Assembly: GCF_009674825.1 (NCBI RefSeq)
Contig: NZ_WKJH01000001.1
Coordinates: forward strand, 714,592-778,591
Length of the DNA: 64,000 nt
Direction: 5' to 3'
From: Maribacter luteus
GTDB lineage: Bacteria; Bacteroidota; Bacteroidia; Flavobacteriales; Flavobacteriaceae
Below, in pieces: positions 34,357 to 42,908 of the stretch (the first letter of the stretch is position 1; every line of letters begins with the position of its first letter). Position numbers and translations under genes: made by a program. Below the pieces are notes generated by a model. That model saw only the letters and a program-made list of their open reading frames with translations, had not been told where the DNA came from and searched no databases.

Positions 34357-34893
34357 ATGAAACATTTAACTATCCTTATATTTTTAGTCTTACTTGGCTG
34401 TAAAAACGAAATAAAAAGGGAAATTGATAGGAGTGTCTATGATATATGGAACGATTATACCAAATCACATCCCGATTTTAAAAACAACAAGATTCCGGAA
34501 TCTTGGTATTTTCACAATAATGAAGAAGATGCGAATCGGCTAGCAGAATTAACGGTAACTGGTAAGAAAAAAGCAGCTTCCGGTTTATATGTTTGGTACA
34601 AAGAAGCAAATGCCAGTTTACCGAAAATCGGAACAAAACATATTATAACCGATTTTGATGGAAAAGCACAAGCGATAATCGAAATTAAAAAGGTAGACAC
34701 CATTCCTTTCAATCAAATATCAACTGAATATGCTGAAATGGATATGGGTACAACTATTGATCCTCTCAAAAAGTGGAAAAAGGCACATTGGGATTTTTTC
34801 GCCGGCGTATTGAGAGACAACGGAGAAAAACCCACTGAAGAAATGCTGATAGTTTGCGAAAGGTTTGAAACTATTTGGACTACAAAGGATTAA
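34357..34893 (+). CDS. ASCH-domain protein with lipoprotein signal peptide
   Basis: 178 residues from the ATG at 34357; an upstream in-frame ATG at 34327 adds ten unlikely residues. The N-terminus MKHLTILIFLVLLGCKNE is a textbook lipoprotein signal with lipobox LLGC. The rest is an ASCH-like domain of the larger type: SWYFHNNEEDANRLAELTVTGKKKAASGLYVWY, LPKIGTKHIITDFDGKAQAIIEIKKVD, and a C-terminal AHWDFFAGVLRDNG. ASCH domains are PUA-like and usually cytoplasmic with an RNA-related or nucleotide-related role, so a lipidated copy is odd. It is monocistronic and transcribed away from the LacI gene. Confidence 0.75.
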   Translation: MKHLTILIFLVLLGCKNEIKREIDRSVYDIWNDYTKSHPDFKNNKIPESWYFHNNEEDANRLAELTVTGKKKAASGLYVWYKEANASLPKIGTKHIITDFDGKAQAIIEIKKVDTIPFNQISTEYAEMDMGTTIDPLKKWKKAHWDFFAGVLRDNGEKPTEEMLIVCERFETIWTTKD

Positions 34894-34990
34894 AATCCTT
34901 AATCCAAAAGGCTTGGGTCAATTTACTCAAGTTCGAAGAAGATATTCAATTATATGAAATCCCCAAAAAACCGTCATTGAGTTACACTTT

Positions 34991-35458
34991 CTATAGTTCC
35001 CTTTCAATTTCCGAAAATGCGATTGCGGGATTATTGTTATTCGTAAAATCCTTATCGAACAAATTAGTGACCAAACCCTTTGATTGCTTACTGAATATCA
35101 TATCATGGCCTACACATAACCCCATGGAAATATTCAACTCAGTGCCATGGTCGTTCAAATAATCCGCTTGTCCGGCAGGGTTGCACATTATACGTTTACT
35201 ATCACCGCCTAGAATGTCTTTTTTCCTTACTTTATCATGTTTGCAACCCACTGTGAAAACTTTGAAATATCTTGAAAAGTAACGCTCCAATACCTCAGCT
35301 TCATGAGAGAATGTAATACAATGCGCAATACCTAATCGACTGATTTCCATTCCTTTTGCGAAATTCAATATTTCTTCTATCCGATTAGACCTCATACTGG
35401 TATAATCACAGTTCGCTTGCATGATTTTGCGAAACTCCGGAGTGTAAATTTCATTCAT
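34991..35458 (-). CDS. DUF1847-family metal-binding-like protein
   Basis: 155 residues from the preferred start MNEIYTPEFRKIMQ; the frame is open to 35503. It contains the landmarks I associate with DUF1847: RIEEILNFAKGMEISRLGIAHCITFSHEAEVLERYF, VGCKHDKV, MCNPAGQADYLNDHGTELNISMGLCVGHDMIFSKQS and the end VTNLFDKDFTNNNNPAIAF. The Cys and His residues of AHC, GCKH, MCNPAG and LCVGHD could bind a metal. Compared with typical members it seems to lack an N-terminal Cys-rich segment. Function unknown. It lies downstream of a TonB receptor gene on the same strand, near a Fur/Zur regulator, so a metal link is possible. Confidence 0.7.
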   Translation of the reverse strand: MNEIYTPEFRKIMQANCDYTSMRSNRIEEILNFAKGMEISRLGIAHCITFSHEAEVLERYFSRYFKVFTVGCKHDKVRKKDILGGDSKRIMCNPAGQADYLNDHGTELNISMGLCVGHDMIFSKQSKGLVTNLFDKDFTNNNNPAIAFSEIEREL

Positions 35459-35468
35459 CTTATAGTTT

Positions 35469-35585
35469 TTATGTTGTAATTCGGAATAATTCTTTACCCT
35501 CAATAATCTTTATCCAATTTTCGAAAGATTCAATCCTTGATACTACGTTTACCTTATCAAAAGAATGAAAGGTCATTAGATCCAT
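35469..35585 (-). CDS. Possible short peptide or gene remnant (38 codons)
   Basis: The minus strand between the TonB receptor and the DUF1847-like gene reads MDLMTFHSFDKVNVVSRI and then ESFENWIKIIEGKELFRITT with a stop. The same frame is open a little further upstream without an ATG (CEDRFPINKAA). The residue composition looks like real protein. It may be the tail of a lost gene or a genuine small protein. Not recognised. Confidence 0.3.
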   Translation of the reverse strand: MDLMTFHSFDKVNVVSRIESFENWIKIIEGKELFRITT

Positions 35586-35624
35586 AGCGGCCTTATTGAT
35601 GGGAAACCTGTCTTCACAATAAAA

Positions 35625-37865
35625 TCAATCAACAGGTTGTAGCTTAACCTTAAATGGAATATGCAGACCAAATACAATGTTTCTACCGATATTATTAAGG
35701 TTCAATTGCTTTAAAGAAGACAAATGATCCATATATGATTTATCGAATACATTGTTTACCGATATGTACCAATCAAAACCCTGTTGATCAAAAGTGATTT
35801 CAGAACCCAAGTTAACATTGAAAAGTTCATAGCCGGGTGTATAGTTTTCTGATTGTCCTAAGTTATTTTGACTTTGAAAAGATGAGAAGTTCACCACAAA
35901 ATACGGGTTGCCAAGAAAGCCAAGTTTACTTTGTTGCAATTTAACTTCGGCCACATATCTGTTTTGTGGTATTTGAGTCAAATTACCGCCATCCTTGAGT
36001 TCTCCCCTTGTGTACGTATAATTGGAGTGTAGGCCCAACCAATCATTGGGATGATAGTCCAAAGCGATTTCACCTCCATACAATAAGGCATCATTTTGCA
36101 CGTATTGCCATATTTTCCCATCGCCTAGCGGTGCATCTTCTTCAGTCTGTACAATATAAATGAAGTCGTTTACACTATTGTAAAAAGGACTAATATCAAA
36201 AACCAGTTTATCGATATGAAAATGGTAATTAATATCCAGTTGATAATTTCGTTGTGCCTTTAGATCAATATCCCCTCTTTCAAAACGCGCCTGGTGTATA
36301 CCATTCTGTGTAAGCTCTGATATATTGGGGCTTCTAAAACCAGAGGCAATATTAAGTTTGAATAAATGGTTGTTTATTTTGTAGGTTGAACCAACAGAAC
36401 CACTTAAACTACTGTAATCGTTATCTATTTCATATTTGTTCAATCCAGTGGATTCAAAAGGGTACGATTTCATTTTCCTGATATCATATCGTAAACCTGC
36501 ATTCAAGGTCAATGCATCGGATAGATCGATCTCGTCCACTACGAAAAACCCAAGGTCGTTTATTTTTGTATCGGGCATAGGGTTGTTGTTGCCATAATAA
36601 TCATCGGCATCGTTCTCTATATAAGCGCCATTGAACCCTAACGTATATTTACTTTTATCTTTTCGTAAACTGTACTTGGAGCTATAGGATATCGTTGACA
36701 AATCCATAGAAGCAAAGACCATATCGGAATACGTGCTTGATGTATCGGAAATACCTTTTCTTATATTCTGTTGATAAGACACATTAAGATCCAAAATACC
36801 TTCCCCAATGAACAACTTGTTTTTAGAGGCCAAAAGTTTATTGTTCAAATCTACATACCAGAAATCCATTGATCGATCGTCATCGGTGATCAGGGTAGTT
36901 GATTTTTGATTGGTGAGACCATAGGTCGGTGCATTGTAATCAAAATATAAAGCAAAATTGCCCAATGCACTTCTATACCCTAGGTTCGAACTTAAATTCA
37001 GATCCTTAAATCGGGTATTGATAACTTGATCGCCGTTTCCGTCTTCATAATCCTTATGGCTTTTATGGGTAAAAGAAGCTCCTCCGAACCATTTTTCACC
37101 ACTTGCCTTTATATCAAAGTTAGTGACCAATCCCTCGGTATTACTGTGATATTGGGTATTCACTTTTGCCTCTAGCGTATTGGTACTGGCTGGATTTTCC
37201 TTAATTACGTTGATAACGCCACCAACGGCATCAGAACCATAGATCAGTGACACGGGACCTTTTATAACTTCTATCTTTTTTGCCGAAAATTCATCGGAAA
37301 TAAACGGGTGGTTACTAGAAAACTGAAAATTTTCGGATTTGATACCATTGTTCAAAAAAACAATGTTCGTATTACTCAAACCCCTTATAACGGGCTTGGA
37401 AATACCTACGCCATTACTAATATTACTGATACCGGGAAGTTTGGACAGGTTATCGGCCAAGGAAATCTTACCTGATTGGAACAGATCACTTTTTTTGACC
37501 GTTTCTATGGATACGGATACCTTTTCCCGACTCTTATTGCTATCACCGGTAAGGATGACTTCCTGCAATTCAATCAAATTTTTATCCATTGCGATGGTTG
37601 TCACCTTCGAAGAACTTAACGTAATGATTTGGGTTTTATAACCATCTGCCGAAATTTCGACCTTTATGTCCGAGTTACTATTATTAACCAAGGTAAAACT
37701 TCCGTTTTTGTCCGTAACTACGGATTTATTCAGTTCAAAAGCATAAACCAGGGCATCTTGAATCGGTTTTTCCGATTCGGTATCGATAATTGTACCTTCG
37801 ATGTTGTTTTGAGCTACCAATACGCTTGATGAACACAAGAACAAAATGATAATGAAAGATTTCAT
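35625..37865 (-). CDS. TonB-dependent outer membrane receptor, probably for a metal
   Basis: 746 residues. Signal peptide MKSFIIILFLCSSSVLVAQ, then a carboxypeptidase-regulatory-like domain (IEGTIIDTESEKPIQDALVY). The plug follows (SVSIETVKKSDLFQSGKISLADNLSKLPGISNISNGVGISKPVIRGLS, IEVIKGPVSLIYGSDAVGGVINVI) and a beta barrel that ends in FGLHIPFKVKLQPVD. The length and plug are those of BtuB/FepA-type receptors, not SusC. It diverges from a Fur-family regulator gene across a 73-base spacer holding a perfect TGTAAC/GTTACA repeat. This points to zinc or another metal complex as the substrate. Confidence 0.9.
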   Translation of the reverse strand: MKSFIIILFLCSSSVLVAQNNIEGTIIDTESEKPIQDALVYAFELNKSVVTDKNGSFTLVNNSNSDIKVEISADGYKTQIITLSSSKVTTIAMDKNLIELQEVILTGDSNKSREKVSVSIETVKKSDLFQSGKISLADNLSKLPGISNISNGVGISKPVIRGLSNTNIVFLNNGIKSENFQFSSNHPFISDEFSAKKIEVIKGPVSLIYGSDAVGGVINVIKENPASTNTLEAKVNTQYHSNTEGLVTNFDIKASGEKWFGGASFTHKSHKDYEDGNGDQVINTRFKDLNLSSNLGYRSALGNFALYFDYNAPTYGLTNQKSTTLITDDDRSMDFWYVDLNNKLLASKNKLFIGEGILDLNVSYQQNIRKGISDTSSTYSDMVFASMDLSTISYSSKYSLRKDKSKYTLGFNGAYIENDADDYYGNNNPMPDTKINDLGFFVVDEIDLSDALTLNAGLRYDIRKMKSYPFESTGLNKYEIDNDYSSLSGSVGSTYKINNHLFKLNIASGFRSPNISELTQNGIHQARFERGDIDLKAQRNYQLDINYHFHIDKLVFDISPFYNSVNDFIYIVQTEEDAPLGDGKIWQYVQNDALLYGGEIALDYHPNDWLGLHSNYTYTRGELKDGGNLTQIPQNRYVAEVKLQQSKLGFLGNPYFVVNFSSFQSQNNLGQSENYTPGYELFNVNLGSEITFDQQGFDWYISVNNVFDKSYMDHLSSLKQLNLNNIGRNIVFGLHIPFKVKLQPVD

Positions 37866-37916
37866 ATCTTATCTATTGTAATTTATTTAGCAAAGGTACT
37901 TACAATTTATTAATAT

Positions 37917-37931
37917 TGTAACGTTGTTACA
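37917..37931. promoter_or_regulatory. Candidate Zur/Fur box
   Basis: TGTAAC, three bases, GTTACA: a perfect inverted repeat in the spacer between the TonB receptor and the Fur-family gene, seven bases before the regulator's ATG. Zur boxes of many bacteria have the same TGTxA...TxACA character. It would control both divergent genes. Confidence 0.6.
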
Positions 37932-37938
37932 TTAAGAA

Positions 37939-38313
37939 ATGAAAAAAAGACAGACTAAATCAAAAAAAGCAGTGATGGAATGCCTTCAAAGAGCTGAGAA
38001 CTATGGTTTAAGGTCCGATGATATTGAAAACCAGTTGCCACAGTTTGATCGCGTAACGGTTTATAGGATATTACAGGGCTTTTTGGATGATGGCATAATT
38101 CATAAGGTAATTTCCGATGACGGGAAGTTCTATTATTTCAAATGCCATACGTGCGGAGAAATCCACTATCATAACCACTATCATTTTAAATGCGAAGTCT
38201 GTGGAAAGGTAGAATGCATGAACAATGAGATCGAAGTAAAAGTGCCTAAGGATTATACTGTTGAAAATGTGAATTTCTGGATTACGGGAGTTTGTTCACA
38301 GTGCAAAAAATAA
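37939..38313 (+). CDS. Fur-family regulator, Zur-like
   Basis: 124 residues. The winged helix is AVMECLQRAENYGLRSDDIENQLPQFDRVTVYRILQGFLDDGIIHKV. The metal-binding C-terminal part has CHTCGEIHYHNHYHFKCEVCGKVECM and a final CSQC. Three CxxC pairs (CHTC, CEVC, CSQC) and a His cluster HYHNHYH suit zinc sensing and a structural zinc site. It is short for Fur, as usual for this Bacteroidota group. The divergent TonB receptor and the shared palindrome suggest repression of metal uptake when zinc is plentiful. Zur rather than Fur is inference. Confidence 0.85.
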   Translation: MKKRQTKSKKAVMECLQRAENYGLRSDDIENQLPQFDRVTVYRILQGFLDDGIIHKVISDDGKFYYFKCHTCGEIHYHNHYHFKCEVCGKVECMNNEIEVKVPKDYTVENVNFWITGVCSQCKK

Positions 38314-38873
38314 TCGGGACAGCTGACGTTCTTTCCCTTTAATCCAGGGCAAATGAACAACAGGCTTCAATTTCCCCATTAAGTTACGTTTACACAAACC
38401 GAAAATATACAGGGTTTAACCATTATCTTTTTTGTCTTTTGTTTTATTGACTGCCCTATTAAAAATGAAGCAAAATAGGGAGTATGGGTTATGTATAAAT
38501 AGTATGATAGTAATCACAATAAGGTGGAGACATGAATTGCTGATTTTGGGATCGTCTTATTGTTTTTATACCCATGCGATATATTTATTTGTCATGAAAA
38601 AAGGAGACGAACTATTAGATTCCAATAATAGCCCATTACGATAAATTATAAAAGAACAACATAAGTTCTAAGAATTGATGGGATAGGACACTTTTCCGGC
38701 AAACTGGATTAGGCTTCAAAGTTTGTGGAAAGGCCAGAAATTTCATTGGTAATTATTGCTTCTTGCCCTCAAAACAAACAAGCGCACCTTGTTTAGGATG
38801 GGAGATTATACACCCTCTTTTATCCTTGATAATTTAGGTACATATTAATAATTACACTATTTTTCATAAGTAT
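38314..38873. other. Gene-poor stretch between the Fur-family gene and a small membrane protein
   Basis: About 560 AT-rich bases with no convincing gene. The longest frame (38432-38644) has no protein-like features. A short inverted repeat, CCCTATT at 38454-38460 with AATAGGG at 38474-38480, is the only structure seen; it lacks a T-tract. Confidence 0.4.
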
Positions 38874-39002
38874 ATGAAAGAAGAAGTAATTGGAACCAAG
38901 GAAGTATTTAAAAGTTGTTTTGCCATTGGCTGTTTAGCTGTTATCATCTTTATTGCATTGGCGGTGGGCATATTCTTATGGCCGTATTCAATTGAAGGTT
39001 GA
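38874..39002 (+). CDS. Small single-pass membrane protein
   Basis: 42 residues: MKEEVIGTKEVFKSCF, then one strongly hydrophobic helix (AIGCLAVIIFIALAVGIFLW) and PYSIEG. The shape (charged N-terminus, one clean transmembrane helix, short tail) is that of a real small membrane protein. No family recognised. It is monocistronic, with about 110 bases to the next gene. Confidence 0.55.
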   Translation: MKEEVIGTKEVFKSCFAIGCLAVIIFIALAVGIFLWPYSIEG

Positions 39003-39114
39003 TTATTCGTTTAAACTCTTGATAAGGGCTGAAATAGGACGATTTTTTGTCAAACCAGGAAATAATTAAAAGTTCAAAAACCAATTACAATTACTTTCAG
39101 TATGAAAACAGAAT

Positions 39115-39657
39115 ATGACCAAAAGAGATTTTTTTAGAATAGTTCTAAGGCTTTTTGCCCTATATCTATTACTTCTTGTGATTTTTAATTTCATTCCTTC
39201 AAATATTAGTTATTTAAGTTATGAACTCCAGTTCACGGCAGTTTTATTGATTTTAGGCTCATCCGTTTTAATGATCCTGTTATTTATAATTCTTCTTCGA
39301 AAATCAGATATGGTAATTGATGTCCTTAAACTAAATGAGGGGTTTGACGATGACCGAATCGATTTTGGAAATTTAGGAAGTCTTGAAATAGTAAAAATAG
39401 CATTGATATTTATTGGAGGGTTTCTGTTATTGGATCACTTACCCGAATTCCTGCATTATTGTTATCTCGGTTTTAAAAAAGAAATATCCGCATCTGGTTT
39501 AAACCCTTTTGAGGCCCCTGCGCTTTCAGATTTTGGAGATTATTTTAGATGGTTTATTTCGGGGGTTAATCTGGTTGTTGGATACCTGATTTTGACTAAT
39601 TTGGGTCGACTTTCTAGATTTATTATTAAAGCAAATCAAAGTCAAAAAAACATTTGA
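39115..39657 (+). CDS. Integral membrane protein of unknown function
   Basis: 180 residues with four predicted membrane helices: LFALYLLLLVIFNFIP, LQFTAVLLILGSSVLMILLFIILL, IVKIALIFIGGFLLLDHLP and FISGVNLVVGYLILTNLG. A soluble loop of about 30 residues (KSDMVIDVLKLNEGFDDDRIDFGN) separates the second and third helices. No family recognised. It is followed nine bases later by a copy of the 18-base repeat described at 39666, and a degenerate copy lies about 29 bases upstream. Confidence 0.65.
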   Translation: MTKRDFFRIVLRLFALYLLLLVIFNFIPSNISYLSYELQFTAVLLILGSSVLMILLFIILLRKSDMVIDVLKLNEGFDDDRIDFGNLGSLEIVKIALIFIGGFLLLDHLPEFLHYCYLGFKKEISASGLNPFEAPALSDFGDYFRWFISGVNLVVGYLILTNLGRLSRFIIKANQSQKNI

Positions 39658-39665
39658 CTTTGAAA

Positions 39666-39683
39666 AAAGTTCAAATAAAGGAT
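39666..39683 (+). repeat. 18-base dispersed repeat, exact copy A
   Basis: AAAGTTCAAATAAAGGAT. Exact copies also at 58237 and 60959, close variants at 58627 and 59036, and shorter matches at 39069, 40282 and 40593. Here it lies between the four-helix membrane protein and the ParDE operon. All copies are on the plus strand and sit between small, unrelated genes. Confidence 0.75.
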
Positions 39684-39713
39684 AGTTGCTTTGCTAAAAT
39701 TTTATTTATAAAT

Positions 39714-39740
39714 TGAACCATTATTAATATTATTGGTTCA
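39714..39740. promoter_or_regulatory. Inverted repeat before parDE, likely autoregulatory operator
   Basis: TGAACCA and TGGTTCA arms flank a 13-base AT-rich centre, ending two bases before the antitoxin ATG. Antitoxins of this class usually bind such a palindrome at their own promoter. Confidence 0.6.
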
Positions 39741-39742
39741 TT

Positions 39743-39994
39743 ATGGCGGTAATTAGAAAATCTATCACATTTACAGAACAACAAGAGGCTTATGTAAAAA
39801 GTCTGATTGAACAGGGTTTTTACACAAACGACAGCGAATACATCAGAGATATTATTCGTAAAGATCAAGAGAGAAGAAAGCGTATAGTGGATTTAAACGA
39901 AGCGTTGATTGAAGGAATGGAGAGTGGGCCATCCGACGCTACCATAGATAGTATTTGGGAAGAAGCAATAAACGAGCACAATGCCGAAAACTAG
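39743..39994 (+). CDS. ParD-type antitoxin
   Basis: 83 residues. The ribbon-helix-helix N-terminus (AVIRKSITFTEQQEAYVKSLIEQGFYTNDSEYIRDIIRKDQER) is typical of the ParD/CC2985 family, and the acidic C-terminal tail (EGMESGPSDATIDSIWEEAINEH) would wrap the toxin. It overlaps the toxin gene by 14 bases. It neutralises ParE and represses its own promoter with it. Confidence 0.9.
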   Translation: MAVIRKSITFTEQQEAYVKSLIEQGFYTNDSEYIRDIIRKDQERRKRIVDLNEALIEGMESGPSDATIDSIWEEAINEHNAEN

Positions 39995-40283
39995 CTTTGT
40001 AATCAGTGTCAAGGCAAAGAGCGATATCAAGTCGATTGCCAAATTCACCATTAAAGAATTCGGGGAACGCCAATCTTTAAAATATGCCCATGGACTAAAG
40101 GAGGTTTTGGGGCAACTGGCCAATAATCCGGATTTAGGTAGAAGATATGTTGCCGTCAAGAATCGCATGCTACTGAGGTATAGGTACAAATCACATGTAA
40201 TATTTTACTATATCGACCCAAAAGGAATATTCATAGTTAGAGTCCTGGGAGGCATGATGGACTTCCCCAAACACCTAAGGTAA
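39981..40283 (+). CDS. ParE/RelE-superfamily toxin
   Basis: 100 residues: SVKAKSDIKSIAKFTIKEFGERQSLKYAHGLKEVLGQLANNPDLGRRY followed by MLLRYRYKSHVIFYYIDPKGIFIVRVLGGMMD, the standard ParE/RelE fold with the conserved R..Y.I.Y and V.R.L core. ParE toxins act on DNA gyrase. The gene is intact and paired with its antitoxin. The stop codon overlaps the start of a partial copy of the AAAGTTCAAA repeat. Confidence 0.9.
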   Translation: MPKTSFVISVKAKSDIKSIAKFTIKEFGERQSLKYAHGLKEVLGQLANNPDLGRRYVAVKNRMLLRYRYKSHVIFYYIDPKGIFIVRVLGGMMDFPKHLR

Positions 40284-40334
40284 AGTTCAAAAATCTATTG
40301 ATTTAACTAAAAAAAACTACCAAAGTAAAAGATT

Positions 40335-40526
40335 ATGAGAAAGTCAATTTCAATTATCGGAATGTTACTAGCCTTGGTCATCATTGTTTCCAGCTTTTTG
40401 AAAAATGAAGATACGGGGCAATTTTTTGGGTATGAAATCAATATTTGGCTATATAGATTAATTTGGCTTGCATTGTTCGGTATAATTCTAAACGGTTACC
40501 TTAAAGAATCTAAAAATTCTGGGTAA
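40335..40526 (+). CDS. Small two-helix membrane protein
   Basis: 63 residues with two hydrophobic helices (ISIIGMLLALVIIVSSFL and IWLYRLIWLALFGIILNGYL) joined by KNEDTGQFFGYEINI, ending in KESKNSG. The ATG is well placed and the composition is protein-like. Not recognised. It lies between the ParDE pair and a degenerate copy of the 18-base repeat at 40593. Confidence 0.55.
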   Translation: MRKSISIIGMLLALVIIVSSFLKNEDTGQFFGYEINIWLYRLIWLALFGIILNGYLKESKNSG

Positions 40527-40973
40527 ACGATAACCATACATAATTGCCGAACCGTAACCTTCCACTTTTTACGATCAATTTAAAATCATTATAAAGTTCA
40601 ATTAATGATGTATCACTGATTTTTAGTTTGCCCTAAAGCTAAATTAACGCCATTGTTGATACCCTGTTGTTTTCAAATATATTGAAAAAAAACAACCTTC
40701 ACTTCAATATAAATATTTCCGAAAGGGTTGGAAATCCATCTCCTTAAATTACCACATCCATCGAGTTGGCCAAGCTTCTAATCAGAGTTGGGCTAATTAC
40801 AGGCATTAAAAGATCATTTATGTAAAATAAAATTTAACCTTAGCCATATTATTGAAAGTGACATTTATGAAACCCACTTCAAATATTTTTTAAATAACAA
40901 TTTTGTCAGACTGTAAGACATTAGTTTTTTTATTAAATTTCTAAAATCGATATTCGTACATAATTGAATCGTA
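40527..40973. other. Spacer before the SusR-like gene
   Basis: About 447 AT-rich bases with no gene seen. It holds a degenerate copy of the AAAGTTCAAATAAAGGAT repeat at 40593-40609 and presumably the promoter of the SusR-like regulator, though no convincing -7/-33 pair was found. Confidence 0.45.
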
Positions 40974-42629
40974 ATGTATAAAATACCACTATATATAAAT
41001 CTAATGCTATTCATTTTAGTAGCACCCGAGAATAACCAAAATGAATTAGACTCCTTGATTGTACGATTAGAACAGGAAATGGGTAAACGTGAAATTTACG
41101 ATCAATTAAAGGAATCAAGAATTTCGAACCTGAAAACCCTTTTAGATGATGATAATATCAAGGGGGAGAACAGATATTTTATTACCAATGCCCTAATTAC
41201 AGAGTATAGATACTATAGCTTTGATTCTACCTTACATTATATCGAGGATAATTTAGCATTCGCAAAAAAAATAGGGAAAGATAATTTTTTACAGGAATCA
41301 ACTTTAAGGCTTGCCAAACTTTTAGCAACGTCCGGACGGTATGATGAGTCAATCAGTTTAGTTGGGGAAATAAACCCATCAAATTTATCTCAAGATTTAA
41401 TTCAGGAATATTATATTATCAATAAAAGGTGTTATTCCGAACTTAGGGCAATTTCCAGAATCAAAAGCATCAGCGCAAAATATGATAAACTTTATAACGC
41501 CTATAAAGATTCCCTCAACTCCCAAGTAACAAATCTTGATAAGAATTCTAAATTGTATTTGGAGGTAACCGAACAAAACTTTAGGGATGAATTTAATACA
41601 AAAAAGGCCATGGAAGTTAATGCCAAAAGATTATCCTTGGCTCAAATGGGTACCAGGGAATATGCTTTAGTCGCCTTTAACAGGTCATATATGAGCTATG
41701 AGTTAGATGGTAACAGGGCAAATCAAAAAAAATTCCTCATTTTATCCGCTATTTCAGATATACAATCATCCGTAAAAGATAATGCCTCTTTAGCGAACTT
41801 AGCCATGATTTTGTTTGAGGAAGGGGATGTTGAAAGAGCCCATGATTATATCAGGTTCTCTTTTGAAGATGCCAAATTTTACAACTCCAAATTACGGTTT
41901 TTGGATATATCCAATGTTTTACCGGTGATTTCAAAATCTTATGAAATAAATAGCATTGAGCAAAGTGATAAACTAAAAAAACAGTTGATTTTCATTAGCC
42001 TTTTGTCCATAATTTTAATGGCCGCACTATTTTATATTTTTAAACAGTATAAGAGGATAAAATTGGGGAGGGAATATTTGAAAACTGCCAATTTACAGTT
42101 AAAGGATTTAAATGAAAAACTAAGCTTTTCGAATAGTGATCTTAAACGAATATACGAAGAGCTTTCAGAAGTTGACGCCATAAAAGAGCATTATATCGGC
42201 ACATTTCTAAACTTATACTCGGAATATATAGATAAATTGGATGTATACCGGAAGACGGTACGGAAGTATATAATTACAAACAAAGTAAATGAACTACTCG
42301 AATTGACTAAATCTAAAAAGGTGGTCGATGATGAATTGAAAGTTTTCAACGCTAATTTTGATAAATCTTTCTTGCACATATATCCAAATTTTATCGAAAG
42401 CTTTAATGATTTGTTGAAAGAAGATGGGAAAATAAACATCAAACAAGAGGAAGCACTAACCGTAGAATTGAGAATTTTTGCTTTAATCAGGTTAGGCATA
42501 TCAAACAGTGCCCAGATTTCAAAAATCTTAAGATATTCCGTAAACACCATTTACAACTATAGGGTTAAGGTCAGGAACAATGCAATTGACCGGGAATCGT
42601 TTGAGGATATGGTAAAAAAAATAATGTAA
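40974..42629 (+). CDS. SusR-like TPR membrane regulator (DUF6377 type)
   Basis: 551 residues. An N-terminal signal segment (MYKIPLYINLMLFILVAPE) leads a periplasmic helical TPR-like region of about 310 residues. A membrane helix follows (LIFISLLSIILMAALFYIF, about 336-354), then a coiled coil (LKTANLQLKDLNEKLSFSNSDLKRIYEELSEVD). The cytoplasmic C-terminal domain contains RLGISNSAQISKILRYSVNTIYNYRVKVRN, a LuxR/HTH-like DNA-binding segment. This is the layout of SusR, the maltose-responsive activator of the Bacteroides starch locus. It lies about 280 bases upstream of SusC on the same strand, so it is the likely activator of the beta-glucan locus. Confidence 0.82.
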   Translation: MYKIPLYINLMLFILVAPENNQNELDSLIVRLEQEMGKREIYDQLKESRISNLKTLLDDDNIKGENRYFITNALITEYRYYSFDSTLHYIEDNLAFAKKIGKDNFLQESTLRLAKLLATSGRYDESISLVGEINPSNLSQDLIQEYYIINKRCYSELRAISRIKSISAKYDKLYNAYKDSLNSQVTNLDKNSKLYLEVTEQNFRDEFNTKKAMEVNAKRLSLAQMGTREYALVAFNRSYMSYELDGNRANQKKFLILSAISDIQSSVKDNASLANLAMILFEEGDVERAHDYIRFSFEDAKFYNSKLRFLDISNVLPVISKSYEINSIEQSDKLKKQLIFISLLSIILMAALFYIFKQYKRIKLGREYLKTANLQLKDLNEKLSFSNSDLKRIYEELSEVDAIKEHYIGTFLNLYSEYIDKLDVYRKTVRKYIITNKVNELLELTKSKKVVDDELKVFNANFDKSFLHIYPNFIESFNDLLKEDGKINIKQEEALTVELRIFALIRLGISNSAQISKILRYSVNTIYNYRVKVRNNAIDRESFEDMVKKIM

Positions 42630-42908
42630 TATTCAGACTGCATTAAATTTGGTAGCCATAAATTATTGAAATGTTATTTATATAGAATTTATTACTAGAT
42701 TTTTACTGTGTTACGATTATATTCCAACTACTTTTTTCAAAAGATATGTTAAATGTATATACTTAATTAACAATTACTTAACAAATCGAGGAGCTGTTTT
42801 CAATCTACTTTTTTCATATATCCGATTGTACTTAAGAGGATACATGGTTTAATTTGTTTCGAACCTTTAATTCATTTAAGGGTCAAAAAACAATTAACCT
42901 AACTTAAT

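Noticed and set aside
34875..35162. Plus-strand frame overlapping the end of the ASCH gene (contains KAWVNLLKFEEDIQ)
   Set aside because: Its first part looks coding-like, but it starts with TTG inside the ASCH gene and then runs antisense to the clear DUF1847-like gene; not enough to call a gene.
38432..38644. Open frame of about 70 codons between the Fur-family gene and the small membrane protein
   Set aside because: Composition is not protein-like and no domain, signal or good start context is seen; kept as gene-poor spacer.
39666..40609. Classical integron attC sites at the AAAGTTCAAA repeats
   Set aside because: The paired RYYYAAC and GTTRRRY core sites and the folded attC arms could not be found, and no integrase is in the window.
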